NCBI GenBank assembly: GCA_944377745.1 | Contig: CALWFV010000001.1 | Coordinates: 1-64,000 of the forward strand | DNA length: 64,000 bases | Origin: an uncultured Mediterraneibacter sp. | GTDB lineage: Bacteria; Bacillota; Clostridia; Lachnospirales; Lachnospiraceae | Direction: 5' to 3' | Part shown: positions 25,929 through 35,005 of the stretch, in pieces | Layout of the letters: every line of letters begins with the position of its first letter | Numbering within the stretch: position 1 is the first letter of the stretch | Translations under genes and position numbers: made by a program | Notes under the pieces: model-generated | Databases searched by the model: none | What the model was told of the DNA's origin: nothing | What the model saw: only the letters and a program-made list of their open reading frames with translations

Positions 25929-28358
25929 TTAATAATTTACCGTCGTGCTTCTTCCGTCTTCCGCTTTAACCGTTACGGTTCCGTGGCAGTCCTCCTCCGT
26001 CTTTCTGAGGATGAGCAGGGCCCGTCCGTTGAATGTCTCTGTCACACCTTCGTTGAAGTTATAGACCGGCTTCGGGTTACCGCTTCCGAATCCTGCTGCC
26101 ACTGCGTCCCCGGTAACTTCTGCCGTCAATTTCACATCGCTGTCAGTCAGGACCCGTCCCTCTTTGTCTTTCAGGGCTATGTCTATATAAACCAGTTCCT
26201 TTCCTTCCGTATCCTCTGTCTGCGCCCACAGCTCTGCGTCTGCATCCGCGCTCTGGAGTTCCATCCGTCCGATCTCCTGTCCGCTTTCGTAGGCCACTGC
26301 GACCACGTTTCCGGGCTCGTACACTGTCTCAAACAGCGTGCGGTATCCCGCCTGGACTCCCGACGGCTTTCTGCCCTGGGACACACCGTTTACAAACAGT
26401 TCCACCTCATCACCGGGAGCGTAGATCTCCACAACCACCGGTTTTCCTTCACAGCCTTTCCAGTTCCAGGTAGACACACTGTCGCTGAGCACCCATGGTG
26501 TCTTGATCAGGTTCTGTCCATAGTGATTGGGATCCTGGACTGTGATATAAGGATCCTTTCTCAGGCCGAACACCACTTCTCTGAAATAGGAGGCAGGTCT
26601 GCGGAAACCGGTGATGTCAATGTCTCCGCTGTATGCCAGCTGGCAGGGGAATCCTGCGCCGAAGCCGCCTTCGCCCCACTGATATGCAGGCACGCCCACT
26701 CCGGCTTCGCCGATATAGTCCCATCCGGTCCAGGTGAAATCTCCGATCACATGAGCCAGTTTTTTCACCAGTTCCCAGTTTCTCGCGATCTCCGGCGGAT
26801 ACGTCTCGCTGCCTACGATCACACGGTTCGGATACTTCTCCCCGTCCATTTCATATCTCGCCGTCATATAATTGTAACCGGCAATGTCAACAGAAGCACA
26901 CGCCTTCTCCAGACGCTCGGAGATGGCGTCATGGACAACGATCTCATCCATATGGTCGTCCATCAGTGTCATGAAGTCATTGACATTTCCGTCCAGTTCG
27001 CCCTTCTCCACAAGGTCTGCGGAGACGTCCGCGACGATCTGATCCACTTTGTCCCCCGCCGCGAATACGCCGTTGATAGAAGCAAGGGTAAAGCGGGTGT
27101 CATCCAGGCTCCGGATCTTTTCACAGATATCATGGCATGTCTTCGCGCCGTGGTCCGTGCCGATCTCGGGGATCTCATTTCCAACAGAATAGAGTACGAC
27201 AGAAGGATGGTTATAATCCTTTCTCACCATGGCCGTGACGTCCTTCTCCCACCACTCCTGGAAATACAGACCGTAATCCAGGTCGGATTTACACCGGTTC
27301 CACATATCAAAGGTCTCGTCCATCACATACATTCCGATCTCATCGCAGGCGCGCAGCATCGCAGGGGCCATCGGATGATGGGACATGCGGATGGCATTGA
27401 ATCCCGCCTCTTTTAGTTTTCTCACCTGGCGGTACTGGGCTTCCTCAAATGTCGCCGCCCCCAGCAGCCCGCTGTCGTGATGGATGCAGGCTCCGCGAAG
27501 TTTCACGGACTCTCCGTTCACGCGGAGTCCCCGCTTCGCGTCGAGAGCGAGAGTGCGGATCCCGAACTTCTCTGTCTGGGAATCTGCCTCTTCCCCGTCC
27601 ACATACAGGACCGTCTCACAGGTATAAAGGACCGGGTTCTCCGCAGACCAGAGTTTCGGATCTCCAACCGCGATCCGCTGGGTCAGCGTTCTCTCTTCCT
27701 GATCAAAAAGGACTGCCGAACTCTCCTCTTCCGCTACAACCTGTCCGTTTCCGTCTTTGATGATATTTTTCAGCCTCATCGCTGTTGCGCCGTGCTCCCG
27801 GTTCTTTATCTCTGTGTTGACCTTAAGGACGGCGTAATCCGGATCCGCGGACTCGCATCGGATCTGAACTCCCTCCGGCACCAGGTAGGACATTCCCGAT
27901 TCCAGCAGATAAACGTCCCGGTAGATACCGGTTCCGGAGTACCAGCGGCTGTTCGTCATGTTATTGTTCCTGACCTGGACACGGATTTCATTATCCGCCC
28001 CGTAGCGCAGGAAATCATCCAGCTTCACGAAAAATGTGGTGTAGCCGAACATATTCTTTGCCGCGAGCTGCTCATTGACATAGACCTGGGCATTCATATA
28101 CACACCCTCAAACTCCAGCAGCATTGTCTTTCCTTTTGCCTCTTCTGGCACATACAGGTTTTTCACATAGGTGTAAACTCCACCGTTGCGGAAACCCGTG
28201 TTCCCCTTGTTGGGGCTTTCCGGATCCGCTTTTTCCTCGATCATTGCATCGTGGGGAAGGTTGATCTCCCGCGCGTTCTCCGGTACATTCCACACCAGGG
28301 CAAAGGAATCCTTATCTGCCCAGAATTTCCATCCTTCATTCCATTTCTGTCTCTTCAT
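25929..28358 (-). CDS. Beta-galactosidase-type glycoside hydrolase family 2
   Basis: This 809-residue GH2 enzyme has the sugar-binding jelly roll first (RKGNTGFRNGG-like region, residues 1-170), an immunoglobulin-like domain, and a TIM barrel with the acid/base Glu in YSVGNEIPE at about 393 and the nucleophile Glu in VIVGSETYPPE at about 515. A long C-terminal part of Ig-like domains follows. The R(M/I)SHHP motif that opens the barrel is present. No signal peptide is seen. It would cleave terminal beta-galactosides, or beta-glucuronides or mannosides in related enzymes, from imported oligosaccharides. A gap of 147 bp without recognisable signals separates it from the downstream end of the GH43 gene at 28506. 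Confidence 0.92.
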   Translation of the reverse strand: MKRQKWNEGWKFWADKDSFALVWNVPENAREINLPHDAMIEEKADPESPNKGNTGFRNGGVYTYVKNLYVPEEAKGKTMLLEFEGVYMNAQVYVNEQLAAKNMFGYTTFFVKLDDFLRYGADNEIRVQVRNNNMTNSRWYSGTGIYRDVYLLESGMSYLVPEGVQIRCESADPDYAVLKVNTEIKNREHGATAMRLKNIIKDGNGQVVAEEESSAVLFDQEERTLTQRIAVGDPKLWSAENPVLYTCETVLYVDGEEADSQTEKFGIRTLALDAKRGLRVNGESVKLRGACIHHDSGLLGAATFEEAQYRQVRKLKEAGFNAIRMSHHPMAPAMLRACDEIGMYVMDETFDMWNRCKSDLDYGLYFQEWWEKDVTAMVRKDYNHPSVVLYSVGNEIPEIGTDHGAKTCHDICEKIRSLDDTRFTLASINGVFAAGDKVDQIVADVSADLVEKGELDGNVNDFMTLMDDHMDEIVVHDAISERLEKACASVDIAGYNYMTARYEMDGEKYPNRVIVGSETYPPEIARNWELVKKLAHVIGDFTWTGWDYIGEAGVGVPAYQWGEGGFGAGFPCQLAYSGDIDITGFRRPASYFREVVFGLRKDPYITVQDPNHYGQNLIKTPWVLSDSVSTWNWKGCEGKPVVVEIYAPGDEVELFVNGVSQGRKPSGVQAGYRTLFETVYEPGNVVAVAYESGQEIGRMELQSADADAELWAQTEDTEGKELVYIDIALKDKEGRVLTDSDVKLTAEVTGDAVAAGFGSGNPKPVYNFNEGVTETFNGRALLILRKTEEDCHGTVTVKAEDGRSTTVNY

Positions 28359-28505
28359 TTTTTCTCTTCCTTTCTATCTTTCCCGGATCATCTTTCCGTT
28401 TTTTTCTTCATCATAATCCCGGCTGCCGCACTGCTCCTCCGGTGTCGGCGCTGCCGATTCAGTACTGCTGGATCAGCGTTCCTGGTTCAGAGTTGCCGTT
28501 CAGCG

Positions 28506-29384
28506 CTACCGGATCAGCGAGACTTTGCCGTCCCTGACACAAAGCTCTGTGATCACCGGGCGTTCTCTATATTTGTCATTAGGGTAATGGAGCAGGAATT
28601 TCAGCTTCCCGTCCAGATCCCGGAACACCATGCCGTGTCCCCCGTTTTCCGGAAAGACCGGCTCCTCCTGCTGGATCCAGGGTCCTTTCACGGAACCGCT
28701 CTCTGACCTTGCCGCGCCCACCGCGTATCCGGCGGTTCCCCAGCTCGACCAGAGCAGATACAGTCCGTCCCCTTCCCGGAATACACAGGGGCCGTCCGTA
28801 AAGTAAACGTCTCCGTCGATTCCGAACTCTGCTTTCGCAAAGGGTACCGGATGAGCCCATGGCGCCTCTTTCGCCGAGAAGAGCAGTTCCGGCTCTCCCG
28901 CCGCTTCCTTCAGATCCTCCGACAGTTTCAGGATACACATATCTCCGTCCTTTGAGTCTTCGATGGAATGGGAGAAGATCAGGTAAGGCGTTCCTTTCTC
29001 CCAATATAACGTTCCGTCAATGGACGACCATTCTTCCGGGGTCAGTCTCCCGCTGTACGGTTCAAAAGGTCCCTCCGGCCTGTCGGACTTCAGCACATAG
29101 ATGCCTTTCTTTCCTTCTGAAGACCCGAATGTAGTTACCAGATAAAAATCACCATCGATCTGATAACATTCCGGCGCCCAGTAATTCTGGTCCGCAAAGA
29201 ATCCCTCCGGACGGCGGAAGATCTCAATGGGGCCTTCCCATTCTTTTCCGTCCCTGCTCCGGTAGCAGTCGAATCCGTCCGCTTTTCCCCAGCAGGTCTC
29301 GCTCCGGGTACCGTACAGATAATAAGTCCCATCCACGATCAGCAGATAAGGATCCCTTATATTTACTTCATCTGTTCTCATCAT
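28506..29384 (-). CDS. Glycoside hydrolase family 43, small single-domain type
   Basis: This 292-residue enzyme is a bare GH43 propeller without accessory domain. The base Asp is in NIRDPYLL near residue 11 and the second Asp in SSIDGTLYW near 140. At the usual EGP acid position the sequence reads TDGPCVF, so Asp replaces Glu; this variant occurs in some annotated GH43 subgroups, so activity cannot be judged from it alone. Two ATGs in tandem follow AGGAGG. The gene starts 9 bp after the GH78 stop, so it is co-transcribed with GH78 from the promoter at 31935-31994. It probably acts on arabinosyl or galactosyl residues exposed by the rhamnosidase. Confidence 0.85.
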   Translation of the reverse strand: MMRTDEVNIRDPYLLIVDGTYYLYGTRSETCWGKADGFDCYRSRDGKEWEGPIEIFRRPEGFFADQNYWAPECYQIDGDFYLVTTFGSSEGKKGIYVLKSDRPEGPFEPYSGRLTPEEWSSIDGTLYWEKGTPYLIFSHSIEDSKDGDMCILKLSEDLKEAAGEPELLFSAKEAPWAHPVPFAKAEFGIDGDVYFTDGPCVFREGDGLYLLWSSWGTAGYAVGAARSESGSVKGPWIQQEEPVFPENGGHGMVFRDLDGKLKFLLHYPNDKYRERPVITELCVRDGKVSLIR

Positions 29385-29393
29385 CCGTCCTCC

Positions 29394-31904
29394 TCACTCT
29401 GCATTTCTCTCATAAGTATAAGTGCCTGCCGTCACATTGACCGGCTCTTCTCCCGGAAGAATGAGCTGAGCCGACGCCCCGAAAGGCACTTTGATCTCAT
29501 AGTATATCTTTCCGTCCCGGTATTTCCAGCTGCTCTCGTAAGTGCCGGACGCTGTGTTGATCCTCCCTCTCATATATCCAAGCCGCTGGTCCGGGTGAGG
29601 AGCGATGACCGCCTCCCGGAATCCGAACATCCCGGCGCGGATCCCGCACACATCCGCGAACATCCATGCCTCGATGCTCCCGTATGTATAATGGTTCAGG
29701 CTGTTCATCCCCTCCGGGTTGATGGTCCCGTCCGGGAGCACGGAGTTCCATCTCTCCCAGATCGTAGTCGCCCCCAGGTTGACACTGTAGAGCCATCCCG
29801 GATAGTCTTCATTTAAGAGCAGATCCACCGCCGTCCTATGGTGCCCGCTCTTTGTCAGCGCCTGACAGAGGATCGGCGTCCCTACGAATCCTGTGTTCAG
29901 ATGTCCCTCGTTTTCCCGGATCCGCTGTTCCAGGACGTCTCCCTCCTCTTTGATGTTCTCACTCAGTCCGAACTGGATGGCCAGAGCAGAACCGGTCTGT
30001 GTCGGGCAGACGCATAAACCCTTCTCATCAAAGTATTTCTCACGGATGGCACTGAGGATCTCTCCGGCGAGGGTCCTGTACTCTTCTGCTTCCCCGTAGC
30101 CCAGCGCTTCCGCAGACTGTGCCACAATGTCTGCGCACCGGTAATAGTAGGCGCTGGCAATATACAGCGGATCTGTTGCGCCGAAGGGAGCCGGATCGTC
30201 GTGATCCAGTGCCAGCCAGTCAGCGAAATGGAAACCGCCCTTGATCAGATGAGGTCCGCCCTGCGCCTCCTCCTGCTTTCTCTGGTAGTCCACCCAGTCT
30301 TTCATCCCGGAGTAGGTCTCCGCAAGCAGCGTCTTATTCCCATAGTGGAGATAGGTGTTCCAGGGTATGATCACCCCGGCATCCGCCCATGGGCAGGATC
30401 CGTATTCGGACACCATTCCCTCTTTGATCCGGGGTACCACGTTGGGAACCGCACCGTCCAGGATGCTCTGCTCCGCTCTCACATCCCACAGATATTTCCG
30501 ATAGAATGCAGGCATATACAGACTGTAGCAGGCTGTCTCAGAAATAGCCTGGGCGTCTCCAGTCCATCCCAGTCTCTCATCCCTCTGCGGACAGTCCGTG
30601 GGGACATCCAGCAGGTTATCCTTCATCCCCCAGAGCGCATTGGAGAAAAGCTGGTCCACTTTCCTGTTCCCGGTCTCGATCCAGCCGATCTGATCAAAAT
30701 CGCTGCGGAGGTGATATGCCGTAAACATCTCCCCTGTGACCTCACAGGGACAGTCCACCTTCATGTACCGGAATCCATAAAACGTAAAGTGAGGGCGCAC
30801 ATGCGCCTTTTTTCCATTGGAAATATAGGTAAACTCGGTCTTTGCAGTCCTCAGGTTGTCGTGGTAGAACTCGCCCTGCTGAAGGATCTCGCCTGCAGTT
30901 AGTGTGATCTGCGTCCCCTCCGGGAAATCACAGTCAAATTCCACCCATCCGGTCAGGTTCTGTCCGAAATCCAGCACTGTATCTCCCTTTGGCGTATGGA
31001 TCATATCTTTTACGGCAAAGGAATCTTTCTTACGGATTGGCAGGCTGAGCCGGTCGCAGATCTTCCCGCAGCGCTCCGGCGCTTTCAGAATGACTCCGCC
31101 CTCTGCATCCATGTTCTCTCTTCTGGCGTCATACTTCTCTCCGTCGTAGATATTATTGAAAATAACAGGAGAAGGACAGGTTTCCCAGGTGTCATCGGTA
31201 CAAACAACGCACTCCCTTTTCTCCTCTGTTTTCACATACATCTCCGCGATGGCATAGAGGCGGTCGCCGTAAAGGTTCGTGTATCCTCCGTCGAATCCCA
31301 GTCTTCCCTTGAACCAGCCCTCTCCCAGAAAGATGCTGATCTCATTTTCTCCCTGATGAAGAAGATCCGTCACATCATAAGTCTGTGTCTGAAGATGGAA
31401 ATCATAGGAGTGATATCCCGGAGCCAGGAACTCGTCTCCCGCCTTCTTTCCGTTGATATAGCATTCATATACTCCAAGCCCGCACATATAAAGTCTTGCC
31501 TCTCCGGGCTTTTCCACTGTAAATCTCTTTCTCAGGATCGCGGAGGACGTCTCATTTTCCGGGGAGATCCACTGTCCCAGCCACTCCTCGTCCATCTTTC
31601 CGGTCTCAAAGCGGCTCGTCTCCTCCGCTTTCTCTCCGTTGTCCGCCTCAACAGTGACTTTCCATTCATACTGAGCTGCCGGCTTCAGTTTCACCTCTAC
31701 CGGAACACGGAAATCCAGACTGTCCGCCTGGGTATCCTCTCCACTGTCATAGATGCATTTTTTATTCTCAAAGATCTCTATCCTTGCCCACTTCTGCCTT
31801 TTCGCATCCCCTGCTTCCCCGACAGTCCAGGACAGACTTAAAGGGGTGACCTGAAAGCCCAGAGGCTCGACAAGATTATTGACACGCATATTTGTTATCT
31901 TCAT
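29394..31904 (-). CDS. Alpha-L-rhamnosidase, GH78, second copy
   Basis: This 836-residue GH78 protein has the same domain order as the first copy but is about 90 residues shorter at the C-terminus. The signature DCPQRDERLGWTGDAQ is at about residue 433-448 and GATTIWERWNS at about 715. The two proteins are clearly diverged outside these motifs, which suggests different linkage preferences rather than simple duplication. There is no signal peptide. It heads a unit with the small GH43 gene and carries the third copy of the shared operator-promoter upstream. Start site: GGAGG precedes the ATG. Confidence 0.93.
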   Translation of the reverse strand: MKITNMRVNNLVEPLGFQVTPLSLSWTVGEAGDAKRQKWARIEIFENKKCIYDSGEDTQADSLDFRVPVEVKLKPAAQYEWKVTVEADNGEKAEETSRFETGKMDEEWLGQWISPENETSSAILRKRFTVEKPGEARLYMCGLGVYECYINGKKAGDEFLAPGYHSYDFHLQTQTYDVTDLLHQGENEISIFLGEGWFKGRLGFDGGYTNLYGDRLYAIAEMYVKTEEKRECVVCTDDTWETCPSPVIFNNIYDGEKYDARRENMDAEGGVILKAPERCGKICDRLSLPIRKKDSFAVKDMIHTPKGDTVLDFGQNLTGWVEFDCDFPEGTQITLTAGEILQQGEFYHDNLRTAKTEFTYISNGKKAHVRPHFTFYGFRYMKVDCPCEVTGEMFTAYHLRSDFDQIGWIETGNRKVDQLFSNALWGMKDNLLDVPTDCPQRDERLGWTGDAQAISETACYSLYMPAFYRKYLWDVRAEQSILDGAVPNVVPRIKEGMVSEYGSCPWADAGVIIPWNTYLHYGNKTLLAETYSGMKDWVDYQRKQEEAQGGPHLIKGGFHFADWLALDHDDPAPFGATDPLYIASAYYYRCADIVAQSAEALGYGEAEEYRTLAGEILSAIREKYFDEKGLCVCPTQTGSALAIQFGLSENIKEEGDVLEQRIRENEGHLNTGFVGTPILCQALTKSGHHRTAVDLLLNEDYPGWLYSVNLGATTIWERWNSVLPDGTINPEGMNSLNHYTYGSIEAWMFADVCGIRAGMFGFREAVIAPHPDQRLGYMRGRINTASGTYESSWKYRDGKIYYEIKVPFGASAQLILPGEEPVNVTAGTYTYERNAE

Positions 31905-31934
31905 GATATCCTCCTTCTTCTGTCTCTGGATACT

Positions 31935-31994
31935 ATTTTAAAAAAATATCCCGTAGAAGACCACGTGTTTTTTTCTCAGAAATCCGACATTTTC
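31935..31994 (-). promoter_or_regulatory. Operator and promoter of the second GH78 gene (shared layout, copy 3)
   Basis: Reading the minus strand from 31994: GAAAATGTCGGATT, 14 bp, ACGTGG, 20 bp, then TAAAAT as the -10. Spacings are identical to copies 1 and 2. The second box differs only by G for A in its third position. Confidence 0.65.
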
Positions 31995-32051
31995 TAACCC
32001 GTGTGTCCCCTCCGGGATACTCTTTTTATTTTCTTTTCCGTCTCCGCCCGG

Positions 32052-33866
32052 TCACTCTCTCCCGGAGCCGGCTTTGTTTCCGCAGCAGATCAGCACTTCC
32101 TTCCCACGGAATGCAAAGCCATACTTTCTGATCCGTTCCGCCGGGATCCCATTCTCTTCCAATTCTCTTGTATAGTCTTTCTCCTCAATCTGCTTCAACG
32201 CATTTTCTGCTGTATCCTCCAGTGTTTTCTCCTTCCTTGGATTAAAAACCTTAAATTCCATGACTGCGGCATCCAGATCATTTCCATAAGGCATGAGCAT
32301 TACATCATATCTCCCAAATCCGCTTTCCCTGTTTGAGGTCAGCCTGTATTTATCTGACAGCTCTACCATCATCCCAAGGACAAAGCCATGATAGAACTTT
32401 TCCGGCTCCGCATGCTCCGGATCCCCTGCGGTATCAAAGAAACTAAACATTCCTCGCGCCACTCGGTTCATAAACTCATTCATCGCTTCCACATCCCCCT
32501 CAAGGAATGCACGGAGAAATCCATTATAGCTGGAGGCTGCCGGCGCAAACCAGTTTTTTACCATGCGCCGGAACATGACCTGAACCTCAAAATTCGTCAT
32601 TTCCAGCGTATATACCTGCTTCCAGTCTCCATACCCGGACTGGATGGTTTCCACTTCTTTTACCGCCAGATAGCCGCTTGCCAGAAGGAGACTCCATATA
32701 GCGCTTTCATCCAGATCGAGCTGATCATAGACGATCTGTTCGTCTATTTCCGACCGGACCGAGCCACCTTCAAGAAGAGTCTGGAATTCTTCCTTTACCT
32801 TCCCGGTCCCTTCACGGATCAGTTTCCCGACAAGGCTGTTGCTGCTCGTATTTGCCCAGTAGGGCGCAGTCTTTCCTTCCTTCAGGAAATTAAGGATAGA
32901 CCACGGATTATACATGTCCGCTGTATTCCCAAATGTAAATCCGTCATACCAGTGCCTTACTTCATCCGCCCTGTCAGTCAGACCGAATTCTTTCAGGGAA
33001 GCGTCAACTTCTTCTTCCGTAAAGCCAAACGAGGTTTCATATTTTTCTGTGGTTGTCGTCACTATCCGCAGATTATTCAGATCAGAGAAGACAGATTGGC
33101 ATTGAGTGCTTAGCGAGGTATTTTCGAGCTTAGCAGGAAAGCCCACCTCGTCCACTTGGCGAGGTGTTTTCGAGCCTAGTGGCGAGGGTGCTGCATTTAT
33201 CCTGGTGATCCCGGTCATCAGGGCGCGTTCAAGATACGGATTCGTCTTAAATGTATTATTAAGCAGGTTTCTGGTGAAATTAACGATCTCTTCCCAATAT
33301 CCGTTGACATAGGCCTCCTGCATGGGCGTGTCATATTCATCCAGAAGAATGATCGTCTTCTTTCCAAAATAACGGCACAGATAATCCGAAAGGTTTCTGA
33401 GCGAAACCGCCGCCGTGCTATCGTCCATATCTGCCTTCACAGAGCGATAATACTCTTTTTCCTTTTCATTCAGAAGCGTTCCCTCTGTCAGATATTCATA
33501 TCTGTTGTAAATTTCTTCTATGATCCGGCAGAAATGTTCTCTTGCAGACAGAAAGGTATTGTCCTTTATCCCTGCAAACGTCAGAAAGATGACAGGATAG
33601 CTCCCCTGCAGCGCGCGGAATCTCTCATCCTCCCATATCTGCATGCCTTCAAATAAATCCTTCCTGCCGGCGTACGCTGTTGAAAAAAACTTTTCCGTCA
33701 TGCTCAGGTTCAGCGTTTTCCCAAAGCGCCTTGGTCTGGTGATCAGCGTTACGATGTCACCGGCTTCCCACCATTCCTTTATAAATCCTGTTTTGTCCAC
33801 ATAGAAATAATCATTCATCCGGACCGTCTCGTAATCCTGATGCCCGATTGCTGCCGTTCTCGCCAT
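32052..33866 (-). CDS. AAA-ATPase-like protein with C-terminal PD-(D/E)XK nuclease domain
   Basis: This 604-residue protein joins an AAA-like ATPase domain (Walker A RPRRFGKT at residues 44-51, Walker B IILLDEYDTPM near 175) to a C-terminal PD-(D/E)XK nuclease-like domain (YDVMLMP ... AAVMEFKVF near 525-545). Such proteins are numerous and unstudied in Lachnospiraceae; roles in defence or mobile DNA have been supposed. Residues about 223-254 are an in-frame insertion between TGITRI and VFSDLNN, segments that are normally close together, encoded by a double-hairpin DNA element. AAGGCGG precedes the ATG at the right spacing. The upstream promoter would lie inside the divergent fragment at 33848. 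Confidence 0.8.
   Translation of the reverse strand: MARTAAIGHQDYETVRMNDYFYVDKTGFIKEWWEAGDIVTLITRPRRFGKTLNLSMTEKFFSTAYAGRKDLFEGMQIWEDERFRALQGSYPVIFLTFAGIKDNTFLSAREHFCRIIEEIYNRYEYLTEGTLLNEKEKEYYRSVKADMDDSTAAVSLRNLSDYLCRYFGKKTIILLDEYDTPMQEAYVNGYWEEIVNFTRNLLNNTFKTNPYLERALMTGITRINAAPSPLGSKTPRQVDEVGFPAKLENTSLSTQCQSVFSDLNNLRIVTTTTEKYETSFGFTEEEVDASLKEFGLTDRADEVRHWYDGFTFGNTADMYNPWSILNFLKEGKTAPYWANTSSNSLVGKLIREGTGKVKEEFQTLLEGGSVRSEIDEQIVYDQLDLDESAIWSLLLASGYLAVKEVETIQSGYGDWKQVYTLEMTNFEVQVMFRRMVKNWFAPAASSYNGFLRAFLEGDVEAMNEFMNRVARGMFSFFDTAGDPEHAEPEKFYHGFVLGMMVELSDKYRLTSNRESGFGRYDVMLMPYGNDLDAAVMEFKVFNPRKEKTLEDTAENALKQIEEKDYTRELEENGIPAERIRKYGFAFRGKEVLICCGNKAGSGRE
33107..33182. repeat. Twin-hairpin element inserted in the ATPase gene
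   Basis: Hairpin A (33107-33135) has arms TGCTTAGC and GCTTAGCA; hairpin B (33152-33182) has arms CCACTTGGC and GCCTAGTGG. Each stem has one mismatch. The loops are the same 13 bases (GAGGTATTTTCGA and GAGGTGTTTTCGA), 46 bp apart. The element adds about 30 codons in frame. Confidence 0.7.
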
Positions 33867-34999
33867 ATTACAGCCGCCTTACATTGGAAGGAATTTCAGA
33901 GGATGATTTCTCCCTGTTCAAAAATGTGATAGATAGTTTCTATTATCCGGAAAATCCCCTTCTCGGTGACGTTATATGGGAGGGAAAAGAAGGGGCTGTT
34001 TATACCAGAAGTAAAAATGATTATTCTCCTGCTCTGCCATGTTGTTACAATTTTGGGCGGAAAGGTGCGGTATTCTGCTCTTATCAGTTGCTCGGATCTA
34101 ATCCGTTTAACATAGTTGTCTGTCTGCACAATTATACAAAGGATGACCGAGAAAGGAATACACTTTACGATTTTGAAGTTGTGGAAATCTTTTCTTTAAT
34201 TGCCTGTTATATTGACCCACACGGTGCTATGGAAATGCTGGAAAAGATGCGGAGATATTGGAACTCTGTGCCGAAGAAACGGATTGACATCAGTTCTTGG
34301 AGCAGGGTAATCTGTATGCTGGTCAGAAAGACCAGCGAGTCCCCCACTGTCACCTCTGCATTCCGAAAGAGATATCCAAACTTGTTAGCGCTGCGCCCCA
34401 TAACTACTATAAAAGAAAGGAATCGACGCGGTCAGGCAAGAGCATGGTTAAATTCATATAATCGAGATTATCTGTTAGTGCAGGGAGAGTTCGTTCGGTT
34501 CGGATATATGTCTTTGGAAGAGTTCTGTGAACAGAATGGCGGATTTGTAATAGATGACAGTCCCGGCATGTTTGAGGATAAAGGATTCGAAGTGATTGAA
34601 ATATTGATCCGGGAACTTTATGAGGGATTCTTTGATTTTACATACGGTATGCCAACCAGAAAGATAATCTCGAACGAGCGAGCCTCATATCACGGGATGG
34701 CTACACTATTCCGCCGCAGCCCCGTATTGGTCAATAACTGGGGAGTCACTGTCCGTTATGAAGTTCGCGAACTTTATCTGAAGAGGTCTGCTTTCCACAC
34801 AAACGGATTTTATAACTCACTTTCCACTTATGTGCATGAAATGTGTCATCAATTTGGCGGAGATTCTTCAAATGCATTCAGCACCGGATTAACTTATGCA
34901 ATGGAAATCCTCCTGCAGGGTACAAAGCTGATCGAAGAATATAAAAAGAAGTGGGAAACAATTTTTTCTGCAGAGAATGATATTTCTAAAAAGGACTAA
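33848..34999 (+). pseudogene. 5'-truncated unknown gene with an HExxH motif
   Basis: The open frame of up to 383 codons has no ATG or ribosome binding site near its left end (only a TTG) and runs into the start of the divergent ATPase gene, so its 5' part is probably missing. I recognise no family. Near residue 328 it reads STYVHEMCHQFGGD, an HExxH zincin-like motif with an Asp four residues after the last His, followed by a hydrophobic helix. The rest is mixed alpha/beta. Base use is visibly richer in A and T than in the flanking glycosidase genes, which suggests acquired DNA. It could be the end of a larger ATP-binding/metallopeptidase-like protein; this is a guess. Confidence 0.5.
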
Positions 35000-35005
35000 A
35001 AAGAC

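Noticed and set aside
25758-27416. 552-codon plus-strand frame opposite the GH3/GH2 genes
   Set aside because: Antisense to two clear glycosidases; composition reflects the codon pattern of the real strand.
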